Counted from the stretch's first letter, positions 35,120 to 45,220 are shown. The stretch is DNA of 64,000 bases from Phyllobacterium bourgognense (GCF_003337575.1 NZ_QPJM01000004.1:310001-374000); one strand, 5' to 3'. Numbers and translations: made by a program. Notes: generated by a model from the sequence alone, not told the origin.

Positions 35120-35872
35120 CTAATAGGTGGCGCGGCCACCGGAAATATCGAAGACGGCACCGGTCGTGAACGAGCATTCCTCGCTGGCGATCCAGGTGAT
35201 CAACGATGCCAGCTCTTCGACCTTGCCGAAGCGCTGCATGGGGATTTTCGAAAGCATATAGTCGATGAATTCGGGCTTGAGCTGCTGGAGGATAGGTGTA
35301 TCCACGGTGGCAGGGGTAATCGCATTGACAGTGATGCCATCGCTGACAAGCTCCTTGCCGAGCGATTTTGTCAGACCGATGACCGCCGCCTTCGATGCGC
35401 TATAGGCCGAGGCATTCGGGTTGCCTTCCTTGCCTGCGATGGAAGCGACGTTGACGATCCGGCCGTAAGCGTTCTTTTGCATGAAAGGCACGACAAAGCG
35501 GTTGCAGAAGAAAAGCCCATGGATGTTGATGTCGAAGACGTGCTTCCACTGATCGATTGGATAGTCGGCAACTTTGGAGTTCGGGCCGGTGATACCGGCA
35601 GAGCAAACCAGAATGTCGATCTTGCCGTACTTCTCCGCTGTTTCCTTTGCAGCCCTCTCCACCTGATCCGGATCGGAGACATCAAGCCTTATACCGTGCG
35701 TTGACGATCCAAGTGCGTGACACGCCTCATCTATCTTGGCAGCATCGACGTCCCAGAGCGAAACCGTGCCGCCCTCCGATACGATTCGCTCCGCAGTTTT
35801 GAAGCCGATGCCGGAGGCGCCACCGGTGATGACCGCGTGCCGCCCCTCATAGCGCCTGATCGAATTCACCAT
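35120..35872 (-). CDS. SDR dehydrogenase, probable 2-keto-3-deoxy-sugar-acid dehydrogenase
   Basis: A 250-residue classical SDR. The cofactor motif is GGASGIG, and D in SLWDVD at the end of the second strand suggests NAD+ preference. NSK-type active-site elements are present: NVASIAGKE with the serine and AYSASKAAV with Y-x3-K. The sequence resembles 2-keto-3-deoxy-L-fuconate/rhamnonate dehydrogenases. It lies between the dehydratase and the FAH hydrolase, matching the oxidation step of the lactate-forming route. Gaps to both neighbours are under 30 bases. Confidence 0.83.
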   Translation of the reverse strand: MVNSIRRYEGRHAVITGGASGIGFKTAERIVSEGGTVSLWDVDAAKIDEACHALGSSTHGIRLDVSDPDQVERAAKETAEKYGKIDILVCSAGITGPNSKVADYPIDQWKHVFDINIHGLFFCNRFVVPFMQKNAYGRIVNVASIAGKEGNPNASAYSASKAAVIGLTKSLGKELVSDGITVNAITPATVDTPILQQLKPEFIDYMLSKIPMQRFGKVEELASLITWIASEECSFTTGAVFDISGGRATY

Positions 35873-35890
35873 ATTTCCTGCTCTCCGGGG

Positions 35891-37699
35891 TCAGTGATTA
35901 TCGCGGGGCAGACCCTTGGTCTGGGCGACACGCTGATACTTCACGGCTGGCTTCAGCACCATGCCCTCGTCAAGCTGGCCGACCATGCTGCGCTGGATTT
36001 CCTGCCACGGCGTCTGGCTCGCCGGATATTTGTAGCCGCCCGCCGCGATCAGATCGTCCTTGCGCTTTTGCAACTCCTCGTCGTTGATCAGAATGTTGGC
36101 AGTGCCCTTGTTGAGATCAATACGCAAATGGTCGCCGGACCGTACCAGCGCCAGCCCACCGTTCACTGCCGCTTCCGGCGAAGCGTTGAGGATGGAAGGC
36201 GAGCCGGACGTTCCCGACTGACGCCCGTCACCGAGGCAGGGCAACGCATGGATACCCTTCTTCAGAAGGTAAGCCGGAGGTTGCATATTCACCACTTCCG
36301 CCGCGCCCGGATAACCGATCGGCCCGGTGCCGCGCATGATTAGAATGCTGTTCTCGTTGAGCGCCAGCTTCGGATCGTCGATGCGATGATGATAGTCCTC
36401 TGGCCCTTCGAATACTTCGGCAATGCCTTCGAACGCTTCCGGATCGTCCGGGTTGGACAGATAGCGCTCGCGGAACTCTTCGGAGATCACGCTGGTCTTC
36501 ATGATGGCGCTATCGAAGAGATTGCCCTTCAAATTTATAAACCCGGCCTTCTTTTTCAGAGGCGCATCATAGGTCTTGATGACGTCCGTGTTGAGATTTT
36601 CGGCGTTTTCGCAGTTTGTGCCGATGCTCTGGCCATTGACGGTCAGTGCGCCCGGATGTGGCAGCTTGCGGGCTTTCATCAACTCCGCGACGACGGCGGG
36701 CACGCCGCCTGCACGATGGTAGTCTTCGCCGAGATATTCGCCTGCCGGCTGCAGGTTGACCAGCAGTGGCACGTCATGGCCGATAGCCTGCCAGTCGTCG
36801 TTGTCGAGAGGAATGTCGAGGTGGCGGGCGATGGCGTTCAAGTGAATTGGTGCATTTGTCGAGCCGCCAATCGCCGAATTGATAACGATGGCGTTTTCGA
36901 ATGCCGCGCGGGTCATGATATCCGACGGCTTCAGATCTTCCCAAACCATATCGACGATGCGCTTGCCGGTGTCATAGGCGATCTGACCGCGCTCACGGTA
37001 AGGCGCCGGTATAGCCGCGCCGCCGGGCAGTTCCATGCCAAGCGCCTCAGCCAGCGAATTCATCGTGGTCGCTGTGCCCATCGTGTTGCAATAGCCGACG
37101 GAAGGAGCGGACGAAGCGACGATGTCCATGAACTGGTCATAGTTGATTTCGCCTGAGGTGAGCTTCTCGCGCGACTTCCAGACGATGGTGCCTGAGCCCG
37201 TACGTTCGCCGCGATGCCAGCCGTTCAGCATCGGCCCGACGGAAAGCGCGATCGCAGGAATATTGACGGTCGCCGCGCCCATCAGCATGGCCGGGGTGGT
37301 CTTGTCGCAGCCGATAGTCAGAACGACGCCGTCCAGCGGATAGCCGAACAGGACTTCAACGAGGCCAAGATAGGCAAGGTTGCGGTCAAGCGCAGCGCCC
37401 GGACGTTTGCCGGTTTCCTGGATGGGATGCACGGGAAACTCGAATGGAATTCCGCCCGCCGCAATGATACCGTCACGCACGCGTTTGGCCAGCTCGATGT
37501 GATGGCGGTTGCATGGCGACAGGTCGGAGCCGGTCTGCGCGATGCCGATGATGGGCTTGCCCGATTGCAGCTCGGCACGGGTCAAGCCGTAGTTCAGGTA
37601 GCGCTCCAGATAGAGCGCCGTCATCCCCGGATTGTCAGGATTGTCAAACCATTCCTGCGAGCGAAGTTTTTTCGGGGTGTGGGAAGTCGTCATTTGCAA
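35891..37699 (-). CDS. IlvD/Edd family sugar-acid dehydratase
   Basis: A 602-residue iron-sulfur dehydratase of the branch that acts on sugar acids (arabinonate, xylonate, fuconate and similar) rather than on branched-chain precursors. It starts with [17 protein letters not shown], typical of L-arabinonate/D-fuconate dehydratases. Cluster and active-site segments are [29 protein letters not shown] and [16 protein letters not shown]. It would form a 2-keto-3-deoxy acid. It follows the transporter permeases and precedes the SDR and FAH genes. The distinct N-terminus and context separate it from ilvD at 25 kb. Confidence 0.88.
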   Translation of the reverse strand: MQMTTSHTPKKLRSQEWFDNPDNPGMTALYLERYLNYGLTRAELQSGKPIIGIAQTGSDLSPCNRHHIELAKRVRDGIIAAGGIPFEFPVHPIQETGKRPGAALDRNLAYLGLVEVLFGYPLDGVVLTIGCDKTTPAMLMGAATVNIPAIALSVGPMLNGWHRGERTGSGTIVWKSREKLTSGEINYDQFMDIVASSAPSVGYCNTMGTATTMNSLAEALGMELPGGAAIPAPYRERGQIAYDTGKRIVDMVWEDLKPSDIMTRAAFENAIVINSAIGGSTNAPIHLNAIARHLDIPLDNDDWQAIGHDVPLLVNLQPAGEYLGEDYHRAGGVPAVVAELMKARKLPHPGALTVNGQSIGTNCENAENLNTDVIKTYDAPLKKKAGFINLKGNLFDSAIMKTSVISEEFRERYLSNPDDPEAFEGIAEVFEGPEDYHHRIDDPKLALNENSILIMRGTGPIGYPGAAEVVNMQPPAYLLKKGIHALPCLGDGRQSGTSGSPSILNASPEAAVNGGLALVRSGDHLRIDLNKGTANILINDEELQKRKDDLIAAGGYKYPASQTPWQEIQRSMVGQLDEGMVLKPAVKYQRVAQTKGLPRDNH

Positions 37700-37717
37700 G
37701 GAGCTCCTGGGTGTCCG

Positions 37718-38617
37718 CTATTCCTTGACCGCGCCGGTCATGGAAGAAACGTAATAGTCGACAAAGAATGAGTAGAGAATGACGACCGGCAGCGAGCCGA
37801 AAAGTGCGCCGGCCATCAATGAGCCCCACTCGAAAACATCGCCTCGCACCAGTTCCGTCAGGACACCGACCGGGACAGTCTTGTTTTCCGAGGATTGGAT
37901 GAAGGTCAGCGCATAGATGAACTCATTCCACGACAAAGTGAAGGCAAAAATACCGGCCGAGATCAATCCCGGCACCGCCAGCGGCAATATGACCCTGATG
38001 AGGATCTGCCAGCGCGACGCGCCATCTACCAGTGCGCTTTCCTCAAGCTCGAACGGGATCGAACGGAAGTAGCCCATCAGCAGCCAGGTGCAGAACGGAA
38101 TGAGGAACGTCGGATAGGTGAAGATCAGCGCGAGCTTGGTGTCGTAAATGCCAAATTTGAAGACGATGACAGCCAGCGGAATAAACAGGATTGATGGCGG
38201 CACCAGATAGGCGAGAAAGATCAGCAGACCGACGGGGCGGGACCCGGAGAACCGTACCCGTTCTATGGCATAGGCCGCAAAAACGGATGCTACCAGAGAT
38301 ATCGCTGTGGCACATACCGCAACGACCAGTGTGTTCCACAACCAGCCTGGATAGGATGTCTCGAACAGCAGGTATTTGATGTGATCGAGTGTCGGCTTCA
38401 CGACCCAGAACGGACTGAAGTTGTTGTAGTCCGTCAGCTGCGAGTTCGGCTTCACCGCCGTGATCGCCATCCAATAGAACGGAAACAGCAACACGAAGAC
38501 AAAGACTGCAAGCGGCAGATACAGAACGACGATCCGTCGCGGCAGCCGGTTGAGATAGCTCATGCCCTGCGCATCGTCGGTGAGAACATGCGGGTTGGTC
38601 TGTTCGGTAATGCTCAT
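37718..38617 (-). CDS. CUT1 sugar ABC transporter permease (MalG-like)
   Basis: A 299-residue inner-membrane permease with six hydrophobic segments. The EAA loop ESALVDGASRWQILIRVILP docks the ATPase. The start at 38617 follows GGGAGGAAA; a further in-frame ATG at 38656 overlaps the neighbouring permease and precedes that site. Together with the next gene it forms the channel of the operon's sugar importer. It lies between the other permease and the dehydratase, consistent with uptake of the substrate that is then degraded. Confidence 0.9.
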   Translation of the reverse strand: MSITEQTNPHVLTDDAQGMSYLNRLPRRIVVLYLPLAVFVFVLLFPFYWMAITAVKPNSQLTDYNNFSPFWVVKPTLDHIKYLLFETSYPGWLWNTLVVAVCATAISLVASVFAAYAIERVRFSGSRPVGLLIFLAYLVPPSILFIPLAVIVFKFGIYDTKLALIFTYPTFLIPFCTWLLMGYFRSIPFELEESALVDGASRWQILIRVILPLAVPGLISAGIFAFTLSWNEFIYALTFIQSSENKTVPVGVLTELVRGDVFEWGSLMAGALFGSLPVVILYSFFVDYYVSSMTGAVKE

Positions 38618-38631
38618 GTTCGTTTCCTCCC

Positions 38632-39564
38632 TCAATCCTGTCCGCCCTGTTGCCATTTTCGACGTTGCAGGCCGAAAAATGAGAACAGGATCGATGCAAG
38701 CAGGAACGGGATCATGGCGACGGCGATCGCCGCACCTTCACCAAGTTGACCGCCGGGTATGCCACGCTGGAACGAGAGGGTCGCCATCAGATGTGTAGCG
38801 TTGACCGGGCCGCCCTTGGTCAGGACGTAGATAAGCTGAAAGTCAGTGAAGGTGAACAGCACCGAGAACGTCATCACCACCGCGATGATCGGCGTCAGCA
38901 TTGGCAGCGTGATGAAGCGGAAACGCTGCCATCCGGTCGCCCCGTCAAGCGAGGCTGCCTCATGCAGCGATTGCGGAATGGTCTGAAGCCCGGCGAGCAG
39001 CGAAATCGCGACGAAAGGGATACCGCGCCAGACATTGGCTGCGATCACCGAGGCGCGTGCGTTGTTGGGATCACCAAGGAAATTGATCGGGCTGTGGATC
39101 CAGCCGAGTTTCATCAACGACCAGGAAATGATGGAGAACTGCGCATCATAGATCCACCAGAACGCGAGCGCCGAAAGGACGGTTGGAACCACCCATGGCA
39201 AAAGGATGATTGCACGGAAGAAGGATTTAAACGGCAGATGCTCGTTGAGGATCAATGCCAGCCACAGGCCGAGCCCGAACTTCAGGATCGAGGCGATGAG
39301 CGTGTAGAAAATCGTATTGTAGACTGCCATCCAGAAGACCGAATCCCTGGCCAGTGCCTGATAGTTCTCAAGGCCGATGAAAATGCCGTCCCTGCCGATC
39401 GTCGTATCGGTAAAGCCGAGCCAGACACCGAGGCCGAGCGGATAAGTCAGGAAGCACAGGAGAAAGACGGCGGCCGGCAGCATGAAAAACAAGCCGACGG
39501 CGGTATTACTCCGGGCGATATTTCCGAAGGCCGAGGGCTGCTTCGCAGTTGTCGTCATTGTCAT
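38632..39564 (-). CDS. CUT1 sugar ABC transporter permease (MalF-like)
   Basis: A 310-residue permease. About six membrane segments begin near residue 20 (NTAVGLFFMLPAAVFLLCF), and the EAA loop is EAASLDGATGWQRFRFITLP. It pairs with the MalG-like subunit 14 bases downstream. A strong hairpin separates it from the binding-protein gene upstream, a common arrangement for making much more binding protein than permease. Confidence 0.9.
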   Translation of the reverse strand: MTMTTTAKQPSAFGNIARSNTAVGLFFMLPAAVFLLCFLTYPLGLGVWLGFTDTTIGRDGIFIGLENYQALARDSVFWMAVYNTIFYTLIASILKFGLGLWLALILNEHLPFKSFFRAIILLPWVVPTVLSALAFWWIYDAQFSIISWSLMKLGWIHSPINFLGDPNNARASVIAANVWRGIPFVAISLLAGLQTIPQSLHEAASLDGATGWQRFRFITLPMLTPIIAVVMTFSVLFTFTDFQLIYVLTKGGPVNATHLMATLSFQRGIPGGQLGEGAAIAVAMIPFLLASILFSFFGLQRRKWQQGGQD

Positions 39565-39599
39565 CGGATATCTCCGGTTGCCATATTAGCTGATGAGTT

Positions 39600-39631
39600 G
39601 GCTTCCGCTGCCTTTCTGGACAGCGGAAGCC
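39600..39631 (-). repeat. Hairpin between binding-protein and permease genes
   Basis: GGCTTCCGCTG (39600-39610) and CAGCGGAAGCC (39621-39631) form a perfect 11-bp stem with a ten-base loop just after the binding-protein stop codon. No T-run follows on the minus strand, so it more likely stabilises the upstream message against 3' exonucleases than ends transcription. Confidence 0.6.
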
Positions 39632-39642
39632 GGTCTCGTTGC

Positions 39643-40956
39643 CTAGACCCTGTAGTAACGGTTCGCGCGCTTCTCGGCTTGGGCGATGGCGTCTTCGGGC
39701 GTCATCTGGCCGGTAACGGCGGTCGCGTACATATCCACCAGGACATAGTCGGCCATGGTTCCCGCCGAGGCAGCGCCAAGCGGGCCGGCATACCCGTTCG
39801 GACGCAGGGTTCCGGATGCCTTCGCATAGGCGGCATGGATCGGATTGGACGTCCACACCGGATTGTTGGCGAAAGCTTTCAGCGGCTGGCAGCAATAGGC
39901 GCTGGCACCCTCGATCCAGGCATTCATGTTCTCGGCCTGATACATGAACTGCAGGTAGGCTTTCGCAGCCTCAGGATATTTGGTGTGCTTGAAGATCGAA
40001 ATCGTCGACGTCTGGTGCAATTCGACCGATTGACCAACTGGCCCGATCGGCAGATTGGTCGAGCGCATATCGTCAGCGATCGCCTTCATTGCGGGATCCT
40101 TCACGGCGGCATAGTAAACCGACACGCCATTGGCCGTCAGTGACACCTGACCGGCAAGGAATGCGCGATTGTTGTTGACGTCCTGCCAGCTTTCCGTACC
40201 CGGAATGAAGGTCTTGTAGAGCTCCTGCGCATATTTGACCGAGGCCAGCGTCTCGGGGCTGTTGATCACGACCTTGCCGCTCTCGTCGACCATCTTGCCG
40301 CCATGGCTCCAGAGCAGCCAATGGGCATAGTTGTTGCCGTCGCCGACTGCCTTGCCGTGCGGGAAGCCCGCAGGCGTCCCCTTTGCCTGCATGGCCTTGC
40401 AAAGTTCGAGGAACCCAGCCGTATCTTTCGGGAATTCGCTGAAACCGGCCGCCTTCATGTGGCTATCGCGATAGACGACGGCATTGCCGATGGCGCAAAG
40501 TGGGAGGGCGATGAACTTGCCGTCGCGCTTGGCATAGCCTTCGAGGCCTGGATACCAGCCACCATGTGCTGCACCAAGATATTCGCCAAGCTCCGTCACA
40601 TCGACGAGCTTGTCCGGATATTGCTGCGGATCATCGAACCAGCTCATGACCATGTCCGGGCCAGAACCGACATTGGCCGCGACAGCAGCTTTCGGGCGAA
40701 CGTCTTCCCAGCTTTCCTTGTCGATGCGCACCTGAACGCCTGTGGCGTCGGTGAACTTCTTGGTGTTGGCGAGCCATGCGGCCTCTTCAGCCGGGACGAA
40801 CGGCACCCAGCGCAGGAGGCGAAGGGTCGCACCTTCTTCAGGTTTGTACGCGGGTGCCGATTGCGCGAAGGCCGGCGTGAGACCGAACCGGTTCAGTCCG
40901 GCTGCGGCAACGAGCCCGGCAGATGCGCCGAGTAGATGTCTTCTGTTGATGGTCAT
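39643..40956 (-). CDS. Sugar ABC transporter substrate-binding protein (family 1)
   Basis: A 437-residue periplasmic binding protein. The N-terminus (MTINRRHLLGASAGLVAAAG) carries a twin-arginine-like RRHLLG motif before the hydrophobic stretch, so it may use the Tat pathway. Family-1 solute-binding features follow: TLRLLRWVPFVPAEE, VGSGPDMVMSWFDDP and the C-terminal GASAYCC region. It delivers a sugar or sugar acid to the two permeases. The gene lies about 110 bases after the ATPase gene in the same operon. Ligand unknown. Confidence 0.88.
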   Translation of the reverse strand: MTINRRHLLGASAGLVAAAGLNRFGLTPAFAQSAPAYKPEEGATLRLLRWVPFVPAEEAAWLANTKKFTDATGVQVRIDKESWEDVRPKAAVAANVGSGPDMVMSWFDDPQQYPDKLVDVTELGEYLGAAHGGWYPGLEGYAKRDGKFIALPLCAIGNAVVYRDSHMKAAGFSEFPKDTAGFLELCKAMQAKGTPAGFPHGKAVGDGNNYAHWLLWSHGGKMVDESGKVVINSPETLASVKYAQELYKTFIPGTESWQDVNNNRAFLAGQVSLTANGVSVYYAAVKDPAMKAIADDMRSTNLPIGPVGQSVELHQTSTISIFKHTKYPEAAKAYLQFMYQAENMNAWIEGASAYCCQPLKAFANNPVWTSNPIHAAYAKASGTLRPNGYAGPLGAASAGTMADYVLVDMYATAVTGQMTPEDAIAQAEKRANRYYRV

Positions 40957-41065
40957 TGATGCTCCTCCATTTAACGACCGGATAAACTAGAAAGGCTTGT
41001 TCAATATGCTCTTGCGGGGAATTGTATCTGGCATCTGCACCCCGACTGGCAGATACCGTTGAGCT

Positions 41066-42130
41066 TCAGGCCAGACGCTTGCCGGTCTCCGCATCGAACA
41101 GATATGTCGCTTCAGCATGGATCGACAGACCGACAGTTTCGCCGGGTTTCGCACTGATACGCTGATGGAAAACACCTGTGACGAGATCGCCGCCAACGCG
41201 CATGATCATCTGGGTTTCCGATCCGGTTGGCTCGATGACCACCACTTCGGCGGGAATTCCGCCATCCGCAATGGTCATGTGTTCGGGGCGCAGTCCATAA
41301 ATCAACGTGCGGCCCTTGGCGCTTTGCGGTGCTTTGGCAACCGGCAGCACGACACCCTTTTCTGTAGTGAATTTCAGTCCGTCATTCGGATCGAGCTTGC
41401 CCTTGATCATATTCATCGCCGGCGAGCCGATGAAGCTTGCCACGAAAAGATTGGCCGGCTCGTCATAAAGCTCGAGCGGCGCGCCGATCTGTTCGACCAG
41501 GCCGTCATGCATCACCACGATCTTGTCGGCCATGGTCATGGCTTCGATCTGGTCATGCGTGACATAGACGGTGGTTGTTTTCAGGCGCTGGTGCAATTCC
41601 TTGATTTCCGCGCGCATGGCGACGCGCAGCTTGGCATCGAGGTTGGATAGCGGCTCATCGAACAGGAAGACCTGCGGGTCGCGCACGATGGCGCGGCCCA
41701 TGGCAACGCGCTGGCGCTGACCGCCGGAAAGCTGGCGTGGAAAGCGGTCGAGCAGCGGCGAAAGCCCGAGGATCTCCGCCGCGGGCTTCACGCGCTTGTC
41801 GACCTCCGACTTTGGCGCACCCTTCAGCTTTAGGGAAAATGCCATATTGTCGGCAACGGTCATGTGCGGATAGAGCGCATAGTTCTGAAACACCATGGCA
41901 ATATCGCGCTCTTTCGGCGCGAGGTTGTTGACCACCTTGCCGCCGATCTTGATCTCGCCTGCAGAGATGTTTTCAAGTCCCGCCAGCATACGCAGCAGGG
42001 TGGACTTTCCGCAGCCGGAAGGCCCGACCAGAATGACGAATTCGCCGTCGGCGATCTCGATGTCGACACCCTTGATGACCGGGTGTGTGCCGAATGATTT
42101 TCGTACATTGGCGAATTCAACCGATGCCAT
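41066..42130 (-). CDS. Sugar ABC transporter ATP-binding protein (UgpC/MsmK-like)
   Basis: A 354-residue ATPase of a CUT1 importer. Walker A is GPSGCGKST, the signature [15 protein letters not shown], Walker [13 protein letters not shown], and the switch histidine lies in [12 protein letters not shown]-terminal TOBE regulatory domain follows from about residue 235 ([10 protein letters not shown]). GGAGGAGAAG precedes the ATG at 42130; the ATG at 42160 is before it. It energises the transporter encoded downstream. Confidence 0.92.
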   Translation of the reverse strand: MASVEFANVRKSFGTHPVIKGVDIEIADGEFVILVGPSGCGKSTLLRMLAGLENISAGEIKIGGKVVNNLAPKERDIAMVFQNYALYPHMTVADNMAFSLKLKGAPKSEVDKRVKPAAEILGLSPLLDRFPRQLSGGQRQRVAMGRAIVRDPQVFLFDEPLSNLDAKLRVAMRAEIKELHQRLKTTTVYVTHDQIEAMTMADKIVVMHDGLVEQIGAPLELYDEPANLFVASFIGSPAMNMIKGKLDPNDGLKFTTEKGVVLPVAKAPQSAKGRTLIYGLRPEHMTIADGGIPAEVVVIEPTGSETQMIMRVGGDLVTGVFHQRISAKPGETVGLSIHAEATYLFDAETGKRLA

Positions 42131-42185
42131 GCCTTCTCCTCCAAAATTTCCGTGACACAACGAAAAATCGTTGTCGAAATATGTT

Positions 42186-42959
42186 CTAGCCGCGTCCGAC
42201 GAGCGGCATCTTCGTAGCCATGATCGTCATGGTCAGCACATTGGCCTCCAATGGCAAGCTTGCCATATGCACCACCGCATCGCCAATATAATGCGCCGGT
42301 ATGGTTGGCTCGCTGGCGGTCTCGCCATTGGCTTGTAACACGCCGGTCGCCATCTTCGATGTCATCTCGGTCGTGGCATTGCCGATATCGATCTGACCGC
42401 AGGCAATGTCGAATGGTCTGCCATCCAGCGCTGTCGATTTGGTCAAGCCGGTAACAGCATGTTTCGTCGCCGTATAGGGTGCAGAGTTCGGCCGCGGCGT
42501 CTGTGCCGAAATCGAGCCATTGTTGATGATGCGACCACCACGTGGCGTTTGCGCTTTCATCAATTTCATCGCCTGCTGCGTGCACAGGAAAACGCCGGTG
42601 AGATTGGCGCCGACAATCGAATTCCAGTGATCGAAGGTGAGTTCTTCCATCGGGATATTCGGAACATTGACCCCTGCATTGTTGATGAGCAGGTCGAGCC
42701 GCCCGAACCCGGATTTGATTGCATCGAAAAGCGCAGCGACCGATTTCGGATCGCTGACATCGGCAGAAATAGCTTTAACGGTGCCGCCCGTTTCGGCCTC
42801 CAATGCGTTGGCAGCATCTTCCAGTACATCCTTGCGGCGACCGGAAATCACCACCGTATAGCCTGCGCCAAGCAGCGCTGTGGTAATAGCCTTGCCGACG
42901 CCGGTGCCGCCGCCGGTAACCAGCGCGATCTTCCCCTTGCCTGAATCCTCTTTACTCAT
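42186..42959 (-). CDS. SDR family oxidoreductase
   Basis: A 257-residue classical SDR with [19 protein letters not shown], the active-site serine in NNGSISAQ and Y-x3-K in PYTATKHAV. The last 35 residues ([20 protein letters not shown]) match dehydrogenases of polyols or sugars rather than fatty-acid reductases. Its start overlaps the upstream DenD-like gene by four bases. In this operon it could oxidise the imported aldose or the sugar acid; which is not visible. Confidence 0.83.
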   Translation of the reverse strand: MSKEDSGKGKIALVTGGGTGVGKAITTALLGAGYTVVISGRRKDVLEDAANALEAETGGTVKAISADVSDPKSVAALFDAIKSGFGRLDLLINNAGVNVPNIPMEELTFDHWNSIVGANLTGVFLCTQQAMKLMKAQTPRGGRIINNGSISAQTPRPNSAPYTATKHAVTGLTKSTALDGRPFDIACGQIDIGNATTEMTSKMATGVLQANGETASEPTIPAHYIGDAVVHMASLPLEANVLTMTIMATKMPLVGRG

Positions 42960-43945
42960 GCCGCAACGTTCCCGCCCAGTTCGTCTTCAATATGTGCTTT
43001 GATGATATCATCGAAAGCCGTTTCTGCCTTGAAGCCAAGCTTCGTCGCACGCGTCGTGTCGAAATCCGTCGCCCATCCAGCCACGATTTTCTGAATTGTC
43101 GCATCGGGTTCGCGGCGGATCAGCCTGACCGCCTTGTCGCCGGCCACGCGGCGCAGCGCGGCGATTTCCTCGCCAACGAGCGCCGAAAGTCCGGGCATGG
43201 AAAGATTGCGGCGTGCACCGACCTTGTCGAGATCGAGCGTAGCGGCATGGATGAAGAACCCGACCGCAGCGCGCGGGCTGGCAAACCAGTGGCGTACATT
43301 CTCATCGACCGGGAGGATCGCTTCCTGACCCACCAGCGGTTCGCGCAGGATGTTTGAAAAGAAACCCGAAGCCGCCTTGTTGGGCTTGCCTGGACGAATG
43401 CAGATCGTCGGTAGGCGGATACCTATCCCGTCGAAGAAACCGCGGCGGCTGTAGTCCGACAGGAGCAGTTCGGAAATCGCTTTCTGCGTGCCGTAGCTGG
43501 TTAGTGGGGTTGTGAAAAACTCGTCGCCGATCTTCTCTGGAAACGGCGTTCCGAACACGGCGATCGATGAGGCAAATACCACGCGGGGCTTGTAGGGAGC
43601 ATTTCGGCTTTCCAGCCGGATCGCCTCGAACAGAGCGCGTGTGCCGTCGAGATTGACTTTGTAGCCTTTTTCGAAATCCGCCTCTGCTTCTCCGGAAACG
43701 ATCGCCGCGAGGTGAAAGATCATGTCCGGACGGCTTGCGATCAGTGATTCCGCCACGCCAGGGTCCGAGAGGTCTGCCGCCTTGGTCACGGAAATGTCCG
43801 CAAAGGCTTCAGGCGCGGCGGGTTCGATGACATCGACCAGTGTCAGCCTGTCGATGTCTCCACCCAGGGAGCCGGGCTCGGCAGCGATCCTGTCGAGCAA
43901 TTTGCGGCCAACCATTCCAGCTGCACCGATCACCAAAACATGCAT
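42956..43945 (-). CDS. denD: NAD-dependent epimerase/dehydratase family protein, DenD-like
   Basis: A 329-residue extended-SDR enzyme resembling D-erythronate dehydrogenase (DenD), which oxidises C2 of four-carbon sugar acids. The Rossmann motif is GAAGMVGRK, with DVIFHLAA-type and SSIAVFG segments, and Y-x3-K in SYGTQKAIS. Further family features are [20 protein letters not shown] and the C-terminal AHIEDELGG. The ATG at 43945 follows GGAGGA. It is the first gene of the nine-gene operon. The DenD name is by resemblance; in this context it may act on a larger sugar acid. Confidence 0.78.
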   Translation of the reverse strand: MHVLVIGAAGMVGRKLLDRIAAEPGSLGGDIDRLTLVDVIEPAAPEAFADISVTKAADLSDPGVAESLIASRPDMIFHLAAIVSGEAEADFEKGYKVNLDGTRALFEAIRLESRNAPYKPRVVFASSIAVFGTPFPEKIGDEFFTTPLTSYGTQKAISELLLSDYSRRGFFDGIGIRLPTICIRPGKPNKAASGFFSNILREPLVGQEAILPVDENVRHWFASPRAAVGFFIHAATLDLDKVGARRNLSMPGLSALVGEEIAALRRVAGDKAVRLIRREPDATIQKIVAGWATDFDTTRATKLGFKAETAFDDIIKAHIEDELGGNVAA

Positions 43946-44059
43946 AAGAAGAAGTCCTCCCTGCAAGCCCCTCCCGGGCTCGTCGCACCAATCATCGCAC
44001 TAATATATAAGAACGTGGTGCAAAGTTATGCACACTGACTAGCATTCATCAAGCGTTTT

Positions 44060-44075
44060 ATGGTAGCGCTGTCAT
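44060..44075. promoter_or_regulatory. LacI-type operator between denD operon and its regulator
   Basis: ATGGTAGCGCTGTCAT at 44060-44075 is a near-perfect palindrome centred on AGCGCT, with half-sites ATGGTAGC and ATGACAGC. This form is typical of GntR-like LacI operators. It lies 31 bases before the LacI gene and about 115 bases from the denD start. Confidence 0.6.
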
Positions 44076-44106
44076 AAATCTTGTCAATCGCACTGGATTG
44101 GTGCCC

Positions 44107-45132
44107 ATGCCGCGCAAACGCAACGCTCACCGAAGTCCCGATATGCCGACGCTTGCCGATGTTGCGCGGCTCGCGGGTGTGAGCGAAATTACGGCGTCGC
44201 GGGTCGTTCGTGCGCAAGGGCCTATCGCAGACTCAACCAGAGCGCGTGTGCTGACAGCCATTGCCGAGCTTGGCTATATTCCCAACCGTGCCGCTGGCAC
44301 CCTTGCTTCTGCAGGATCCACGCTGATGAGCGTGCTGCTGCCATCGCTATCCAACATCGTCTTTCCAGACGTACTGCGCGGCATCCACACGGCGCTCACC
44401 GAAACGGCGTTTCAGCCGGTAATCGGTGTCACTGACTACGATCCGCTGATTGAAGAGCGGATTCTCGTCTCCTTTCTTGCATGGCAGCCGGCAGCGGTGA
44501 TCGTCGCCGGCCTGCATCACACGCCGACCGCGCGCCGGCATCTGGAGCATGGCCGCTTCCGGGTCGCCGAACTGATGGACATCGATGGCGAGCCCGTAGA
44601 CATTGCCGTTGGCATGTCGCATCGCCAGGCTGGCTATGAAACCGGAAAGCATCTCGTTCAGCGCGGTTATCGCCGTTTCGGCTATGCCAGGCACAACGTA
44701 ACGACAGACGACCGCGCCAGTGCCCGTTATGAAGGGCTTTGCTCGGCGTTGCAGGAGGCTGGCCTGTCTCTTGTTGCAGAGCATTGTTATCCCGACGCGA
44801 GTTCGACCAAGGCAGGGCGCGACGCGCTGGCGATACTTCTTGCTGCCCATCCCGACCTGGACGTTGTCGTATTCCCGAATGACGATATGGCGATGGGCGG
44901 CATTTTTCACTGCATGTATGCGGGAATCGCTGTGAAGGAGAAGCTCGGTATATTTGGGTTCAATGGACTCGATATCGGCCAGGCCATGCCCATGCCTCTG
45001 TCTACGATCCTGTCGAAGCGCTTTCTGATTGGAAAAACCGCAGCCGAAAAATTGCTTGAAAGCCGCGAGCGGCCCGCCGAAAAGACCATCATCAATACGG
45101 GGTTCGACATTATCGAAGGCGCAACGGCATAG
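44107..45132 (+). CDS. LacI family transcriptional regulator (GntR-like)
   Basis: A 341-residue LacI-family repressor. The DNA-binding region (about residues 13-60) reads TLADVARLAGVSEITASRVV, followed by the hinge helix and a periplasmic-binding-fold sensor domain with NDDMAMGGIF and a C-terminal LLESRERPAEK. The choice of recognition residues is like the gluconate repressor GntR. The ATG at 44107 is preferred over an in-frame TTG at 44098. Divergent from the nine-gene sugar operon, it is the probable repressor, binding the AGCGCT-centred palindrome. Inducer unknown, probably a sugar acid. Confidence 0.88.
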   Translation: MPRKRNAHRSPDMPTLADVARLAGVSEITASRVVRAQGPIADSTRARVLTAIAELGYIPNRAAGTLASAGSTLMSVLLPSLSNIVFPDVLRGIHTALTETAFQPVIGVTDYDPLIEERILVSFLAWQPAAVIVAGLHHTPTARRHLEHGRFRVAELMDIDGEPVDIAVGMSHRQAGYETGKHLVQRGYRRFGYARHNVTTDDRASARYEGLCSALQEAGLSLVAEHCYPDASSTKAGRDALAILLAAHPDLDVVVFPNDDMAMGGIFHCMYAGIAVKEKLGIFGFNGLDIGQAMPMPLSTILSKRFLIGKTAAEKLLESRERPAEKTIINTGFDIIEGATA

Positions 45133-45171
45133 GGAAATGAGCCGGGTTCGTTTACCCATAGATTGACATAA

Positions 45172-45220
45172 GCTTTCATTTTCGTTTTCGTATAGACTGC
45201 AGAAAAACGAAAATGAAAGC
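45172..45220. promoter_or_regulatory. 17-bp inverted repeat over the glpR start, candidate GlpR site
   Basis: GCTTTCATTTTCGTTTT (45172-45188) and its exact complement (45204-45220) are separated by 15 bases. The right arm includes the glpR ATG at 45213. A TTGACA (45163-45168) and a TATAGA (45191-45196) lie nearby, but 22 bases apart, too far for a normal promoter pair. The TTTCGT core is shared with the repeats before glpD. Confidence 0.6.

Noticed and set aside
45163-45196. TTGACA and TATAGA as a glpR promoter
   Set aside because: The 22-base spacing is too wide for a standard promoter, so I do not call it.
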